This document shows, in pieces, positions 25,596 through 36,794 of a stretch of 64,000 bases of DNA. The notes under the pieces are model-generated. The model had not been told where the DNA came from and ran no database searches. It saw only the letters and a list, made by a program, of their open reading frames with translations. The first letter of the stretch is position 1, and the number at the start of each line of letters is the position of its first letter. Source of the DNA: Mesaphorura yosii (lineage: Eukaryota > Arthropoda > Collembola > Poduromorpha > Tullbergiidae); assembly GCA_009869945.1 (NCBI GenBank), contig WIXG01000126.1, positions 62,001 to 126,000 of the forward strand, written 5' to 3'. Position numbers and translations under genes: made by a program.

Positions 25596-27586
25596 AACCA
25601 GAACGACGCGTGCATCCTCGGCTTGTAATGATGTCATTTGTACCACACAACTACCTGCCGGTGTCTTTGCACCACTTGTCTGCGAATTTTGTTTGTACGA
25701 TATTATAAAAATACCGACTAGCTCTTGACTGAAAATGGTCTGAACATTATTTCGATACTTGTTTGTTTTAGATTCTATCGCTTTTATCAAATTCACGTAA
25801 ATATTATATGCAATATCTAAGCTCACTGATGATAGACTTGTCTAAATTTGTGGTAGCAGTAGAATTTCGAATTTGTATCAGACACTGATTTGTGCGCCTT
25901 ACGTTTTCACCAAGTTCCATATTTCCCTTTGTCAAGCAGTACCTACTCGAACGATTAATGCTTACTGTGTATTGCAATGACTGTTTAGTGTTAGCAGTAA
26001 ATTAAGTATTGTGTAAACTTCTCATAGAAAAATTATAATATAACTTAGTATAGATATGCATGGAAATCGTTTCCTTGCATGAAATGCAATGTCTTGCAAT
26101 GCAATGCAAAAATGCAATAATTTATACGCGAATATTGGCATTTGCAATTCTCCTTAGCTAACGGAATCTGTATATGGAAACTTCAGGAAAGAGGTGACTA
26201 CTTGCAAGAGTCTGATTGTAATTTCATGAATTACAAAAAATAATCATGCATCCTGATTGTTTAAAACCTGAACATCAAATTGCACGAATCTTCAGTTTAT
26301 AACTTCGCTTTGGACTAACTTATTAATGGTGCGATGTCAAATAATTTAGTCTCGTCTTTACATTTATTGTAGTAGAATAGAATGAATATTTTATTCTAAT
26401 TAATGGGTTGGGTTTCTGCCTTATTTAGTTCAGTGAATAAATCATGCTATTTGCGTATAATAATTCTGCACCATTTCATTTACGACTTGACGACAATCAG
26501 TTTATTCTTATTCTCAGTCACAAAAATAAGACAAATAATTACAGTTTGAAATTGTATCTCACGAAATTCTGATTCTAAATTCAAAATGAGGTTTGAAGCA
26601 AGCACACATCGGAAATGTTTGACAAATAAATTGTTTAATTTAATTTAAATCTGCTTATACCACTATTTGACTTTTCTACATTTAACGACAATTGATCCCA
26701 CATTACACAGTCCAATGTTCGAATTGGTCCACATTTTATGGTCTTCCAATCTCATTATCCTCGAAGAATTTGGTCCCCTTTGGATTCTACCAGCTAGCTC
26801 GAGCCGCAGCGCCGAAGAACAAGGAAAGGATTTACAATTCATTCGCAATCACATTAAAATAGAATTACAAGCCTTAAACGTCGAGAGAGCAAAATCCAAT
26901 TCAAATCTCACATTACAATTCAAATTCCCTATTTTAATGACAGCGAAAACCGAGAATCCCCTTTCACTCATAAACAGTAATTAGGAAACGCTCTCCTTAA
27001 TTAATATTTTCATTGTACTTCGCACAGCAAGTATATAATAGCCCTTCACATTCCCGAGCACACGTCTCACGTCTGAAGCAATTAACAAGATCATATTTGT
27101 AACTCTACGATTACAATTGCATTGATTTCTCTACGAGACGCTCTAACCATGATGGTCGCGTATATATTGACTACTCTGCACTTCTCATTTGACTACAACA
27201 AAGCAGCAATAATTAATAATTTATTCCTATGCAATAATTGAAATTCTAATTTCTATTTCTAGGTTTTGCACAATCAACAGTGCGAAGACTAACACAGACC
27301 ATCCTAAAAAAACAATCAAGGAATTCAAATGAGACGGGTCGTAAATAAAAGTATGCCTCTCGCATTAAATATCTGATTTAACAATTTCAATTAGCTCATC
27401 TCTCTTGCACATTCATATCACAATACGCGTATTTCATCACATTCTTGAGTTCACCAATTCATGTCATTCAGCACCATCGATCAAGCGTGACTTAGCACCA
27501 CCCGTTCCCTAATACATTAATTATTTAAGCAGGTCGCTGCAATTCTTGACGTCAACACGCGCGCACGCAAATTAAATGAGATGCAT
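25596..27586. other. Tail-to-tail intergenic region and 3'UTRs
   Basis: This region lies between the + strand GRXCR1-like stop codon and the - strand tyrosine hydroxylase stop codon. It is AT-rich with no recognisable gene. AATAAA signals for the + strand occur at 26436-26441 and 26625-26630; one for the - strand (TTTATT on +) is at 27220-27225. The two 3'UTRs could meet or overlap here. Confidence 0.5.
27220..27225 (-). terminator. Candidate polyadenylation signal for tyrosine hydroxylase
   Basis: TTTATT on the + strand reads AATAAA on the - strand, about 360 nt after the TH stop codon. It is the first canonical hexamer I noticed downstream of the gene. Confidence 0.4.
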
Positions 27587-30500
27587 TCATTTAAACTTCA
27601 TTTTGGAGACCGCGTTGCTCAAATATGTGACTTCTGCCTTGATTTGATTGATCGACTTCTCGAATTTCTCAATCGAGTCGAGCACGTGAATAGACTGCGT
27701 GAAAGGGTCGTAACGGACTTCGTACGGACGCGACATGGTTTCCTGGACCCATTGACTGTGGACGAGAGGAAAATATCAGGATTAGTCAACAACGATAAAC
27801 GAATGAATGAGCAAGCGAAAAGTACCGAAACTTGTCCTTCACATCCTGAAATGATTCGGCCACGAAATAAACATCCTGGAAATCTTGGTCCTGGTACGGC
27901 TGAACGGCGGTGGTTCTTGGTTCAAACAGACGGTGCTCTGGCTTGTTGGACAGGGCGTGCTCCAGCTCACCATAGCTGGACAGAAGCCCTGCGCCATACG
28001 CCTTGGTCCTGCCGCTCTCCTTGCAAAGCCCAAACTCCACAGTAAACCAGTACAACTGCATTCAACACGCGAAATGGTACATAAAAGACTGGTGCAGCCG
28101 CCGAAGGTCGACACACCACACACCGACGAAAAACTTACGGTTGAAAACTTCTCGATTTCTTCATCGGTCGCCGCAAGTGAAGCCAGACCCAGTTCCTGTG
28201 AGAATTGGGCAAACAGCGGATCCGCAAGCATTGGAACATGACCCAGCAGCTCATGAACGCAGTCGCTGGAACAAGAAGTCGGAGAGTTAAGTCCAAGTCA
28301 GGTTTATGATCCTTGCTGGATCCAGCTTGCAGCGCAACTTACGGTTCTGGAGAGTGGTCCGGCGATGAGCCATGTCGAACGTACTGCGTGCATTGAAACA
28401 CGCGATACGCGAGACTGGCCAAGAAATCCCTCGCGGTAAGAAGTCCAGCAGCAGGCCGCAACGAGAAGCCGGTTCGTCCTGCAAACTCAAAATATATGAG
28501 TATGAAAGTTGCAATTCTGGCCGGCTAAAATTAATAGTGTGACTTACGCTTCAAGAATTCAGAAATGTCTTGCAGCTGCGGAATATTATCAGCCCGGTAG
28601 CCAACGTGCTCCTGGAGCAGCTGGAAAGCATCGATGTACTGCTGACAAGCGTGTGTTGGGAGCAGCGCCACGAGTTTTGTGAATACGTGTCCCCACGTTT
28701 TGATTTCTTCTGGGGCGTACTGCACTCTTGGGATTGGTTCGCCACTGCTCAAAACACAGTTTGCATCAATTCACGATTGGCATGCAATTATGTTTCTCGA
28801 GTCATCTCTCACTGTTTATAGTTAGTTAGTTCACTGTTTATTTATACTCGCTTTTTACGTATCTCTCACTGTTTGTAATCAAACGCGATGTCGGCGATCA
28901 TCTTCCTCCGAGCCCGATACACCTTGTCTGCGAATCCAGGATGGTCCATGTCCAAGTCCGGTTCGAATTTGGTCATCAAATGATTGCATAAGTCGAGTTC
29001 CGAGATGTGTTTGGGATACCAAGGTTCTGAAACCACACATGTAAATATACAAGTTTGTCTAAGTTTGCGCTGTCACACGCTTGGTTATTGCTGACAGGGA
29101 ACCTTTTATGGATCCATGAGTCGAGACAACGTTCACTGACGCTATCGACGGACTCAAGCGAAGCGTCTTCAGCAAAATGACCAAATTGACACGAGACACC
29201 ACGAGCTGAATCATTATGTCGAACTCGCACGATGGTTCGTGCGAGACGCGACTCTCCATCCGCTTCACGACTCCTTTAAAATTCTAAACAAAAGTACTTT
29301 TAAATATTCTACTCGAATTTCGTCCAATTCATTTCGTACGTCGATAGTTTTCAGGATCCTTGCAAAAGACGTCATTCCTTCCTTGATTGAGAAAATGATA
29401 GTCGATTCTTCCGTTTTATCCTCGACAACAAGTGCGGCGCCTGGTGCTGTTGTGTTAGGGGCCGGCTCCACATCAGCAGGCAATGCTGACACGGACTTGC
29501 GCTGTTCTTCATCAGGTTTCAGAAACGCATCGTCGACCAGCAGCAGATCATCTTCGGACAGCTCCGAGTCGTGCGAGAGCTGACGAATCTCTTCCAGCCA
29601 GGTACGCTTGACTTCCTTGTTGACCTGCGTCTCGAAGCGGGCGTCCCCAACAAGCGAACGGCGACGCGAAGGATATCCATTCTGACGGGAAAATAAGAAG
29701 AGTTACTGTTTCTGCTGTCTCAGCCTGCCCCACTACTTGATGTATAGGAAATCGAGCCAAATCTGCAGTTGCATTCACAAGAAACGATGATTTCATCGAC
29801 TTGATCCCAGATTTATTTTGCCTTTTCAATAAAATCGTAGAAATAATTCAGAATTAAATTAATTTTCCATCGTTCTCAATCTCGTTCATGACTTAGAATA
29901 ATGGCATTATAGTTGGTTAAATGTGCCTGTAATCTCATGAACTTTGATTTTGATTTGAAATAAAGAGACTAGAGAAAGATAAAAGAGCAGAACAGAAAAG
30001 ATTGAGATGGCCTGACCGGGCAAAATGCCCTGTGCTTCGTTGACTGCGTAATGGAACATTCCAAGCCGCAAGAGCAGGAACAGGAAGGAAGGAAGGAAAG
30101 AACTTTAGAAGATTGAGGGCATCTTCTTCGTCTTCCATCAAGAAGATCTTTGCTCTGCGGCTGCGTACCATGAACGGTAAAGATAAATCGCGACTAGAAA
30201 ATTCATAGTCGGAGAGCGCATGGAAGATTTCGGATTCAAAATTGGGATATTGATTTATTTGTTCTGTTTCCAGGATTTCTTCGGGCAGCCGTGTACTTAC
30301 GCTTCAGAAACCGCCTCCAACCATGTGCTTGTAATTAATGAGTGGGGACGCCAGCTTTCTATTGTACAAGGCCACGTCGGAGAAGTCAGCGTCAGTCTCC
30401 TTGACTTTATTTAGCCTTGGTGCTAATTTGTCAATGCCTCATTTGCTTTGCTGTCGCGCCGCAGCTCCGCACGACCCACGAGTTTCACATAAAATTGTCA

Positions 30501-32290
30501 GACGGCGAAATAAAACGCGAATATGATGCTGATTTATTGGCTTGCATCTCTTAAGGAATTGTCGCGCTCGCACCAACGCCTGTCTCGCTTTTATACAAGT
30601 TTCGATAAAAAGTTGTGACTTGTGACCGATGAAATAATGCCCGCTAATGTAATTTCCTGGTAACGAGACTCACTGTCCTGAATTGTAATTCGGGCTCGCA
30701 CTCACGAAAGACCAGCGACCAGCTGGCAGTTACCGAGTGGGACGAATCGGAGGCCGAAGATTAGCTGCATGCTTTATATTTTTATTTCTCCATCCGCCAG
30801 TACGTCTCGTCGTAGTCGCTCTCACAAGAATTACGTAAGAATAGCAAGAGTGAATCCGGCCGCAACCACTACCTACTTTAGCGAGGACGTGATGTGAAAG
30901 CAAAAGGCAAAAATACGTTGCATGTGGAGTACATTTCGGGGATGCGTGATCAAGTGATCAAGTGATCTTACTCTACAGAGTGGGTAAAGATGTGGATCAT
31001 CCCTGAGTCATACGTTGTAATTGACCTTTACCGTTAATCGTGGAAACAAGAAGGGCCAACCCGGCTCATTAGACAATGGCAGGATTTACTGCATAGCCGA
31101 GCTACTGGCAAAATGAGCTGAATCACTGACCACTCTGAGCCTTACAGATTGCTCCACTTAAGCGAAATGGGAAAGCGTAAACAAGCCGCCCTCTGAAATT
31201 AGCCTTCTTGTTTGTTTTATTATTCTTTGTTCTAATTTCTATGCACTCGAGCCCAAGCGCCTCGTCCGTCGTCCGTGTAATAAAATGGTTCATACAAACA
31301 CTTTTACGGCTCAAAACAAACTTTCACGCGCACGCCTGAGCGTGATGGAAATCTGTTGCTTGCGAACAGGATTTAAAACAGCCAATGGCATATTTTCTTT
31401 GCGACGGGATGAAGCGGAGGAAATTAAATATCTGGTCGCGCATCCGAGTCCGGGCTATTTTGGGGTTAAGATTTAGACGTCAGAGTCGCAAACAAAGCGC
31501 GTGACGCCTTCAGCGACTTCAGTTCCCTTTCTTCATGTTCGTTTATTCGTTTAGACTGACTCAGTCAAAAAGATTAATTTTTCGACGAATGAATTGTTTA
31601 CGGAAGGTACATCAATGAAGACACACCGAAGACAGTGCTGAGTGGTCAAAGGCGTTTCCGATTATAGCGTAATTGGAAATCTTTTGGCCTCGTCCGCTTT
31701 CTGTATTGCCGTATCTTGTTTTCTTTGAAATGCACAATTTTTAATTTTGCATGTCAAAAACAAATCACAAAGTTCTCCTTCAAGCGAATTCAGGAATGAA
31801 TCCAAACGCCTTCAGTGCTTCAATTCAGCTAAGTGAAAGGTTTCACTCGCAATTAAATAGATCAATTAAATGAACCAATTCTGGTCGTAAACCATTCAAC
31901 AATTTGTAAATTATATTTCAGATTTAGAAATAATAACCAACTGTCCCGTTAGTTCATGGTTAAGAGAATGCGAGTCAAAATTTTATGGACGCAGGTGCGC
32001 CTCCTATCATGACCTTACAAAACCCGAACAGGTGCAAACTGATTAACTTATGCTAATCATCTCCTTGGAAAGCTGGATCCACGCCCAGTCGTAAAGTAAA
32101 ATGGCAGTGATTTGCTTTATGCGTTACGAAACTGGGGGCAAGTTGGTGCAAAATCTCCAAAGGCAAAACCCCGTTTTCATCCTTTCAAATTCATTTGTTT
32201 ACGACTTTACATAAAACAAACACTGACCTCAATGCTGTATGATTTCTTGATTGCAAATCGCTCGCGATTCTTCCTCGAAGTTGCGAGCAT
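27587..32290 (-). CDS. TH: Tyrosine 3-monooxygenase (tyrosine hydroxylase)
   Basis: This is the Fe(II)- and tetrahydrobiopterin-dependent enzyme that makes L-DOPA from tyrosine, rate-limiting for dopamine and, in arthropods, cuticle tanning. The nine exons in gene order are 32290-32228, 29681-29340, 29283-29103, 29026-28870, 28744-28548, 28478-28343, 28265-28139, 28055-27826 and 27755-27587. Phases close and give 533 residues. The start [20 protein letters not shown] matches the arthropod TH N-terminus and is the first in-frame ATG. RRRS with Ser30 corresponds to the PKA site Ser40 of mammalian TH. An ACT-like regulatory domain spans about residues 110-190 and the catalytic domain follows. 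Iron ligands are His363, His368 (HELLGH) and Glu408 (YWFTVEFG), with the family's 45-residue His-Glu spacing. [10 protein letters not shown] and TAVQPYQDQ point to TH over phenylalanine or tryptophan hydroxylase. The exon 3 donor (AAAAG|GTTCCC) is weak but phase-correct. Confidence 0.97.
29682..32227. other. First coding intron of tyrosine hydroxylase
   Basis: This 2.5-kb intron separates the 21-residue first coding exon from the exon beginning NGYPSRRRS. It contains no recognisable exon or mobile element. A - strand stretch near 30105-30171 encodes a short acidic segment ([11 protein letters not shown]), but I could not define splice sites that join it to TH. Confidence 0.5.
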
Positions 32291-32296
32291 GATGTC

Positions 32297-35013
32297 CACC
32301 GAAGATGACTGTGTGGAATCGGAGAACGTGACGCCTCGCCTCTCGCCTTTGCCGCTCGTTTTCAGTAAATCAGGCGGGTCGAAGTACGGCTTGGGGTTGT
32401 AGCAGTAGTTTATGAGTCCAAATTTGAACTCCAGTTTATCAGCTGCTCGTGGAGCACCAAAATCATGCAAGTTGAAACGAATATCTTGAAACAAATTAAA
32501 GTCTACAAGCTAAGGGGCGAAAGACGCGGAAAGTCTGAGCTGGACTGAAGCTGGAGAAGAACAGACTCCAGAAAGTTGCTTTCACCAGGTTTTATACGCG
32601 TCGCAGAGGACAGAGATTTTTGGATTTTCTTTCCCAATTTTTTTCTCTCCTCTCTCGAACGCTCTTTCGTCTTTCTACTGCGTTGCTCTTGCCTTGATAC
32701 ATTTCTCATACTAAAATGCTCTTGCCACAAAGTGTGCAGTGGCTTTGATGATGCTGATGCTTTTCTTACATGGCCGGTAAGGCTGAATGCTATGATATAC
32801 TAACGCCAAAGCTAAAGCTACACGCCCAAGTCAATCATTTCCACTACTGCCAAATAATAATACGTAATTACCCGCACTCTCGGGGCTCCATTGAAAAATT
32901 GTACGCTGGAAGGGGGAAAAAGACTTTTAGTGCCCCACTCGAATTTAGATCTCTTAACTCTCAGTTATCCAGATCTGCAACTTTTTTATATTGTACCATC
33001 GTAGACGGGGATTTTGGCCTGACATTCATAAGTCCGAGTATTATAATGAACTTTTAGCATACGTCGTGTCTTCATTCAAACAAGTGCTCCCCTTTCATTA
33101 CGCGCACTGCGCAGTAGACTCGCTCTCGTAATTCAGTTTTCGCTGAACCCGAATCTCCTCGTACGAAGCACGTATTCCCAAGCTCTTTGCATGCAGAATT
33201 GGTGTAATGCAATTTGTAATTTGAAAATCGCATTTCAGCTTGTCTCTTTGATGAACGTGAAATTTCTTTCACCCATTTCGTGTTCCATCACTTCGAGACA
33301 ATTCCATTTGCTTTGCTATCGAGCATTGTGCGCTTTGTCTCCTTCGTCTTCTGTTTGCAACAGGCGATATGGGTACAATAAAAAGTCGGCAAGTTGGGCA
33401 TTCAGTTTTTGTTCAAATGCAAGTGTAAATAATTTCTCTTTTTGGATTTTATTAGCACGCTGAGTGCGAAACCTTGAAACTGAAACAGCCCGTGTCGTGG
33501 TGGGCCTGTCTTTGATGAATCACGTTCCGAGGTCGTTTTTGTCGCTGTCGCCGTCGTTCGCATTTCGTAGTCGTTCCTGCTTGTCTGGACCACCAGCAGC
33601 CACGTCTTAATCGAAGTTGCCGTGAACCAAGTCACCGTCTATCACGAGGCCGTACTTGTTTATTTCGAAATGCAAGCCAACAAACAAGTAATCAAATGTT
33701 CATGTCACGCCAATCGCGACTTGAACCGATTGAGCAAATACGTCCCAAGTTTCAAGTGCAAAAATTCTGTGGTCTAGTTCGTGTGTCCATTCACATTCAC
33801 AATCAAGTATATAGGTCGCCCTCATTCAGCAAAATCCTAAGCGCACAGCTAAAAGTTTGAAATGTCTAAAGTGCATAATTGTCAGCATGAATTGAGAAGC
33901 CTATGAAGAGCCTTTTAAGTAATTAAATGCATGTCGATAATTCGGCTCGCAGTGCCAGCAAGGAAGACGCCATGAAAGAAGTTTATTCAACCGGTTAACC
34001 AGTTCCTGATTTCCCAGCTCTTAACGATTTCCGGGCTTTAGACTCTTCTGCCTTTGTGCGCTTTCTGGAGAACATTGAAAAGCTCTTTCTTTCTTGTCTC
34101 TCATTCTGAAGATTCTTACTTTTCTCGTCGTCTATTTTCTGTCCGACGTAGGGCAGCTTACTTTTGAATCATCGCCACTCTCACATTGAATGAGATGCAT
34201 TCACTCCCAATGTCAAAATTGCTGGCTTGAGCAAAGATGATTGAACTGTAATATTTATGGTAAGACAATAAAAATTATGCGCCATGAATTAACTTACATT
34301 CTTAAATAAAGCAAGTGTGCTTTCATTTCATGTACGCCAGCCTTTTTTGTAGTGTATCACTCCCATTAAAAATCCCATCGAAAATATGTTGAAGCCCATG
34401 AATTTAAGTCACAAGTCAACACCCGCGACCGAGCGTACTGCTCGAATGGCTGAAAGTTTGCTTTGCTTTTGACTAGCGTGAAGACACCGACGGCTCAGTC
34501 TGCCTTTGTCTTTGTGTCGACTCTGCCAACGTGCAGGGACAATTTGCAATAAAATGACGGAGACGGGTAATAATGAGTCAACGAGTTTTTTGCACTGGAT
34601 GACAGTGACTTTGAAATTCCCTTTCACTTTGCGCACTGTCTCGCGAGGTCAAGTTCGTCTTGATCAGAATACAATTTCTGTTCCTCTTGCACAGTTGCTC
34701 ATCCGCACAGCGCGAGGCCGAAGATTCCAATTGGACTTCCCAACCGGCTGGTTTTACTTGCTTGTCCGTCTTTTCCTCATGCGACAAGCGTATGCAAATA
34801 TTTGCCAAGAAGTGTCCAGTTACAGATTCGCATTCTCCTGGATTCAATTTAGCAGAGATATGCCCCAAGACCCACAGAATATATCAAATTAAGAGCTATG
34901 TAAATTTACGGTTGGCGGGCAGCTAAAAATCGGCAACTTGAGTCGGCGGTGGGTGTCGTCGAGGCAAAAAATCGGCCCCGAGTGTCCAGTTTGCCAAAGC
35001 CTAGCCTAGAATT
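32297..35013. other. TH upstream region and intergenic sequence
   Basis: This holds the TH 5'UTR and promoter, then more than 2 kb without a gene I can recognise on either strand. Open stretches near 34500-34890 on both strands lack ATG starts in good context and any domain, and I treat them as chance. Confidence 0.45.
32590..32596 (-). promoter_or_regulatory. TATA box of the tyrosine hydroxylase promoter
   Basis: TTTTATA on the + strand reads TATAAAA on the - strand, 300 nt upstream of the TH start codon. A start site about 30 nt further on would give a 5'UTR of about 270 nt. Position and match are good; no experimental start is visible. Confidence 0.6.
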
Positions 35014-35191
35014 TATGATCGTCGCAATGGACAAACAGTGGCAAATCAACGAGAAGCTGATGGGCTGTTTTCAGGAGCAGATCTTCATCGACGTCGCCGG
35101 CCGCCCGTACGGACGAAAAATGAAGGCTTTTCGCATGAAGAATGACCCGAAATACGACCCCCACACGCGAAAATTATTATTCACTGCTTGA
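35014..35191 (+). CDS. Short unrecognised coding-like segment
   Basis: An ATG-initiated 58-codon reading frame ending in TGA. The second half (from an acceptor-like TGTTTTCAG at 35072) has strongly GC-biased third positions and a protein-like composition, including FIDVAGRPYGRKMKAFRM. I do not recognise the family. It could be a small protein, the last exon of a gene whose other exons I missed, or part of the decaying HP1-like locus immediately downstream. No signal peptide or membrane segment is present. Confidence 0.3.
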
Positions 35192-35616
35192 CACATTCCC
35201 CTGCTTTGGATAACCATGATTTAGAGCGGCTGTGATTGTCCTCTACTGCGGTTTTTGGTGGTTTCACGAGCACGAGGAAAACGCGATGATGATCATTTGA
35301 TGATTCGTGAGGAGAAACAGGATTATCAATTTATAATCAATGTTGTAGAATGTACCCTTAATCAGTAGATCATAACTTTTGATTTCTGTTTAATTTCTAG
35401 ATTTTAGGACTTTTGCAATTTTGCTTCGCTTTGACGATGTTGAATAAATGCTTACTTTGTTTCAATACAACAAAGCGCACTAACAATGAGTACGAATCCT
35501 TGCACATTCTTGAGTGTGGAGCACCGGCTTTGAAAAGTACGCCAGGCATGCCATGCGAACTTGTTGAAGGAAAGCTGGTGCGTTGATTCAAGGTTCGTCG
35601 AATTTCGTTCTGTTCA

Positions 35617-36290
35617 TTGATTGCAAGTTGTGAAAAAGAAATATCTGATCATCAGAAGAATCTATTTGTAAGATTAAATTGCTTCAGGTATGCGCATAAT
35701 TTTGAGGAATTTCCTGAACTGCTTGCCATCACATTCCTCATTGAGGGACCCCGATCTACACTGTATCGACATTCGCGACCAAACTCTGATTTGACAACTG
35801 CTGAATCGTCAATAACTCTTTCACGCTATTGCAGATAAAAAGATGCTACAGAGAAGTGTGACGTCGTCCAATTTTCTAAAAACCAAACCTGTCGAACCTA
35901 ATCCCAAGCCTCCGAAGAAAAGAGCAACCACTGATGCTAGTGATGCTGTGGAACATACTCTAGAAAAAAAACGAGAGGCAGACCCAAGAAGGTATGTATA
36001 GAAAACACTAAACTAGGTCGAAATTTTGAGTTTTGTGTGTAAATAATTAATTACTGACTCCATTATGACAGGTCCAGCCGCATTGGGTATCACGCGGCTT
36101 GATTCCAAGAGAGATGGTGGGTCTGAAAGTCTTCACAGGCCAAATTCATGTGCTCGCGGCGTGGGAGGCTGATTACGTGCCCACTTACATCGCTTACATG
36201 CGATGGTCCCTGATCATGCTTAGATATTACAAAAACCGAATGTTGGTCATTGCCCAATTAAGATTAAGGTTTTTCAGGGTACTAATCTAG
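35617..36290 (+). pseudogene. HP1-like protein: degenerate chromodomain plus chromo shadow domain
   Basis: HP1 proteins bind methylated H3K9 with a chromodomain and dimerise through a C-terminal chromo shadow domain in heterochromatin. The exon 36072-36290, after an acceptor at 36062-36071 (TTATGACAG), encodes a good shadow-domain match. It contains RGLIPREMVGLKVFTGQIHV and, further on, ADYVP and MLRYYKNRM. The Trp that usually follows the last helix is absent. An exon at about 35835-35992 encodes a basic linker (EPNPKPPKKRATT). About 35617-35770 encodes FVRLNCFRYAHNFEEFPELL, which aligns with the core of a chromodomain but has lost the cage Trp residues. The linker and shadow-domain frames do not join unless one base is inserted in an A8 run at 35964-35971. 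This is a pseudogene, a fast-evolving paralogue with unseen splicing, or an assembly error. Confidence 0.5.
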
Positions 36291-36299
36291 GCGTTTTTA

Positions 36300-36794
36300 T
36301 TGGGTTTGCGGTCAGCATCTCGAATTTGTTAATTAGAAACACTGATTCTAGTATGTGGGAGGCATTCTTAGACCACAAATGAAAAAAATGATATTGTGAT
36401 CGTCGACTTTGGATTTATTTGCCTCTAATTGAGTATCGCCCTCTTCGGTACAACTTATTCCACGACTCAAATTCAGCGACTGTTCGCGTGCTGTTGATGA
36501 ATCCTAAATTTTAGCTTAGGAGGTACTCACGCACCAATTGCAATCTGCAGTACTGTAGCCTCAGCCGGGAATTTCTTCATTTGCCATATAATTCGATAAT
36601 GAGGATCAAAATCAAAAGAATATTAAGTCTCAAGTGTCAGGATGTCGTGTGCGAAGTGTCAAAAGGTCAAAAGCTATCGCAGAGGTCTGAATCTTGGTAG
36701 TAAAATACGAAATGGGGTGTTAAATTGGAGTGTGAAGATCATCGAACATTTGTCCCAGCAAACGGGTTGGTAGTCGACGGGTCCAGATTTCAGA
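36300..36794. other. Short intergenic region upstream of the receptor gene
   Basis: No gene is recognised. It should contain the promoter and 5'UTR of the gene starting at 36795; I see no clear TATA box. Confidence 0.4.

Noticed and set aside
30945-30970. Short GATCAAGT tandem repeat
   Set aside because: Only about two and a half units; too short to be meaningful.
32291-32494. Open frame extending TH by 68 residues at the N-terminus
   Set aside because: It contains no ATG before the [10 protein letters not shown] start, which itself matches the family N-terminus, so it is treated as 5'UTR.
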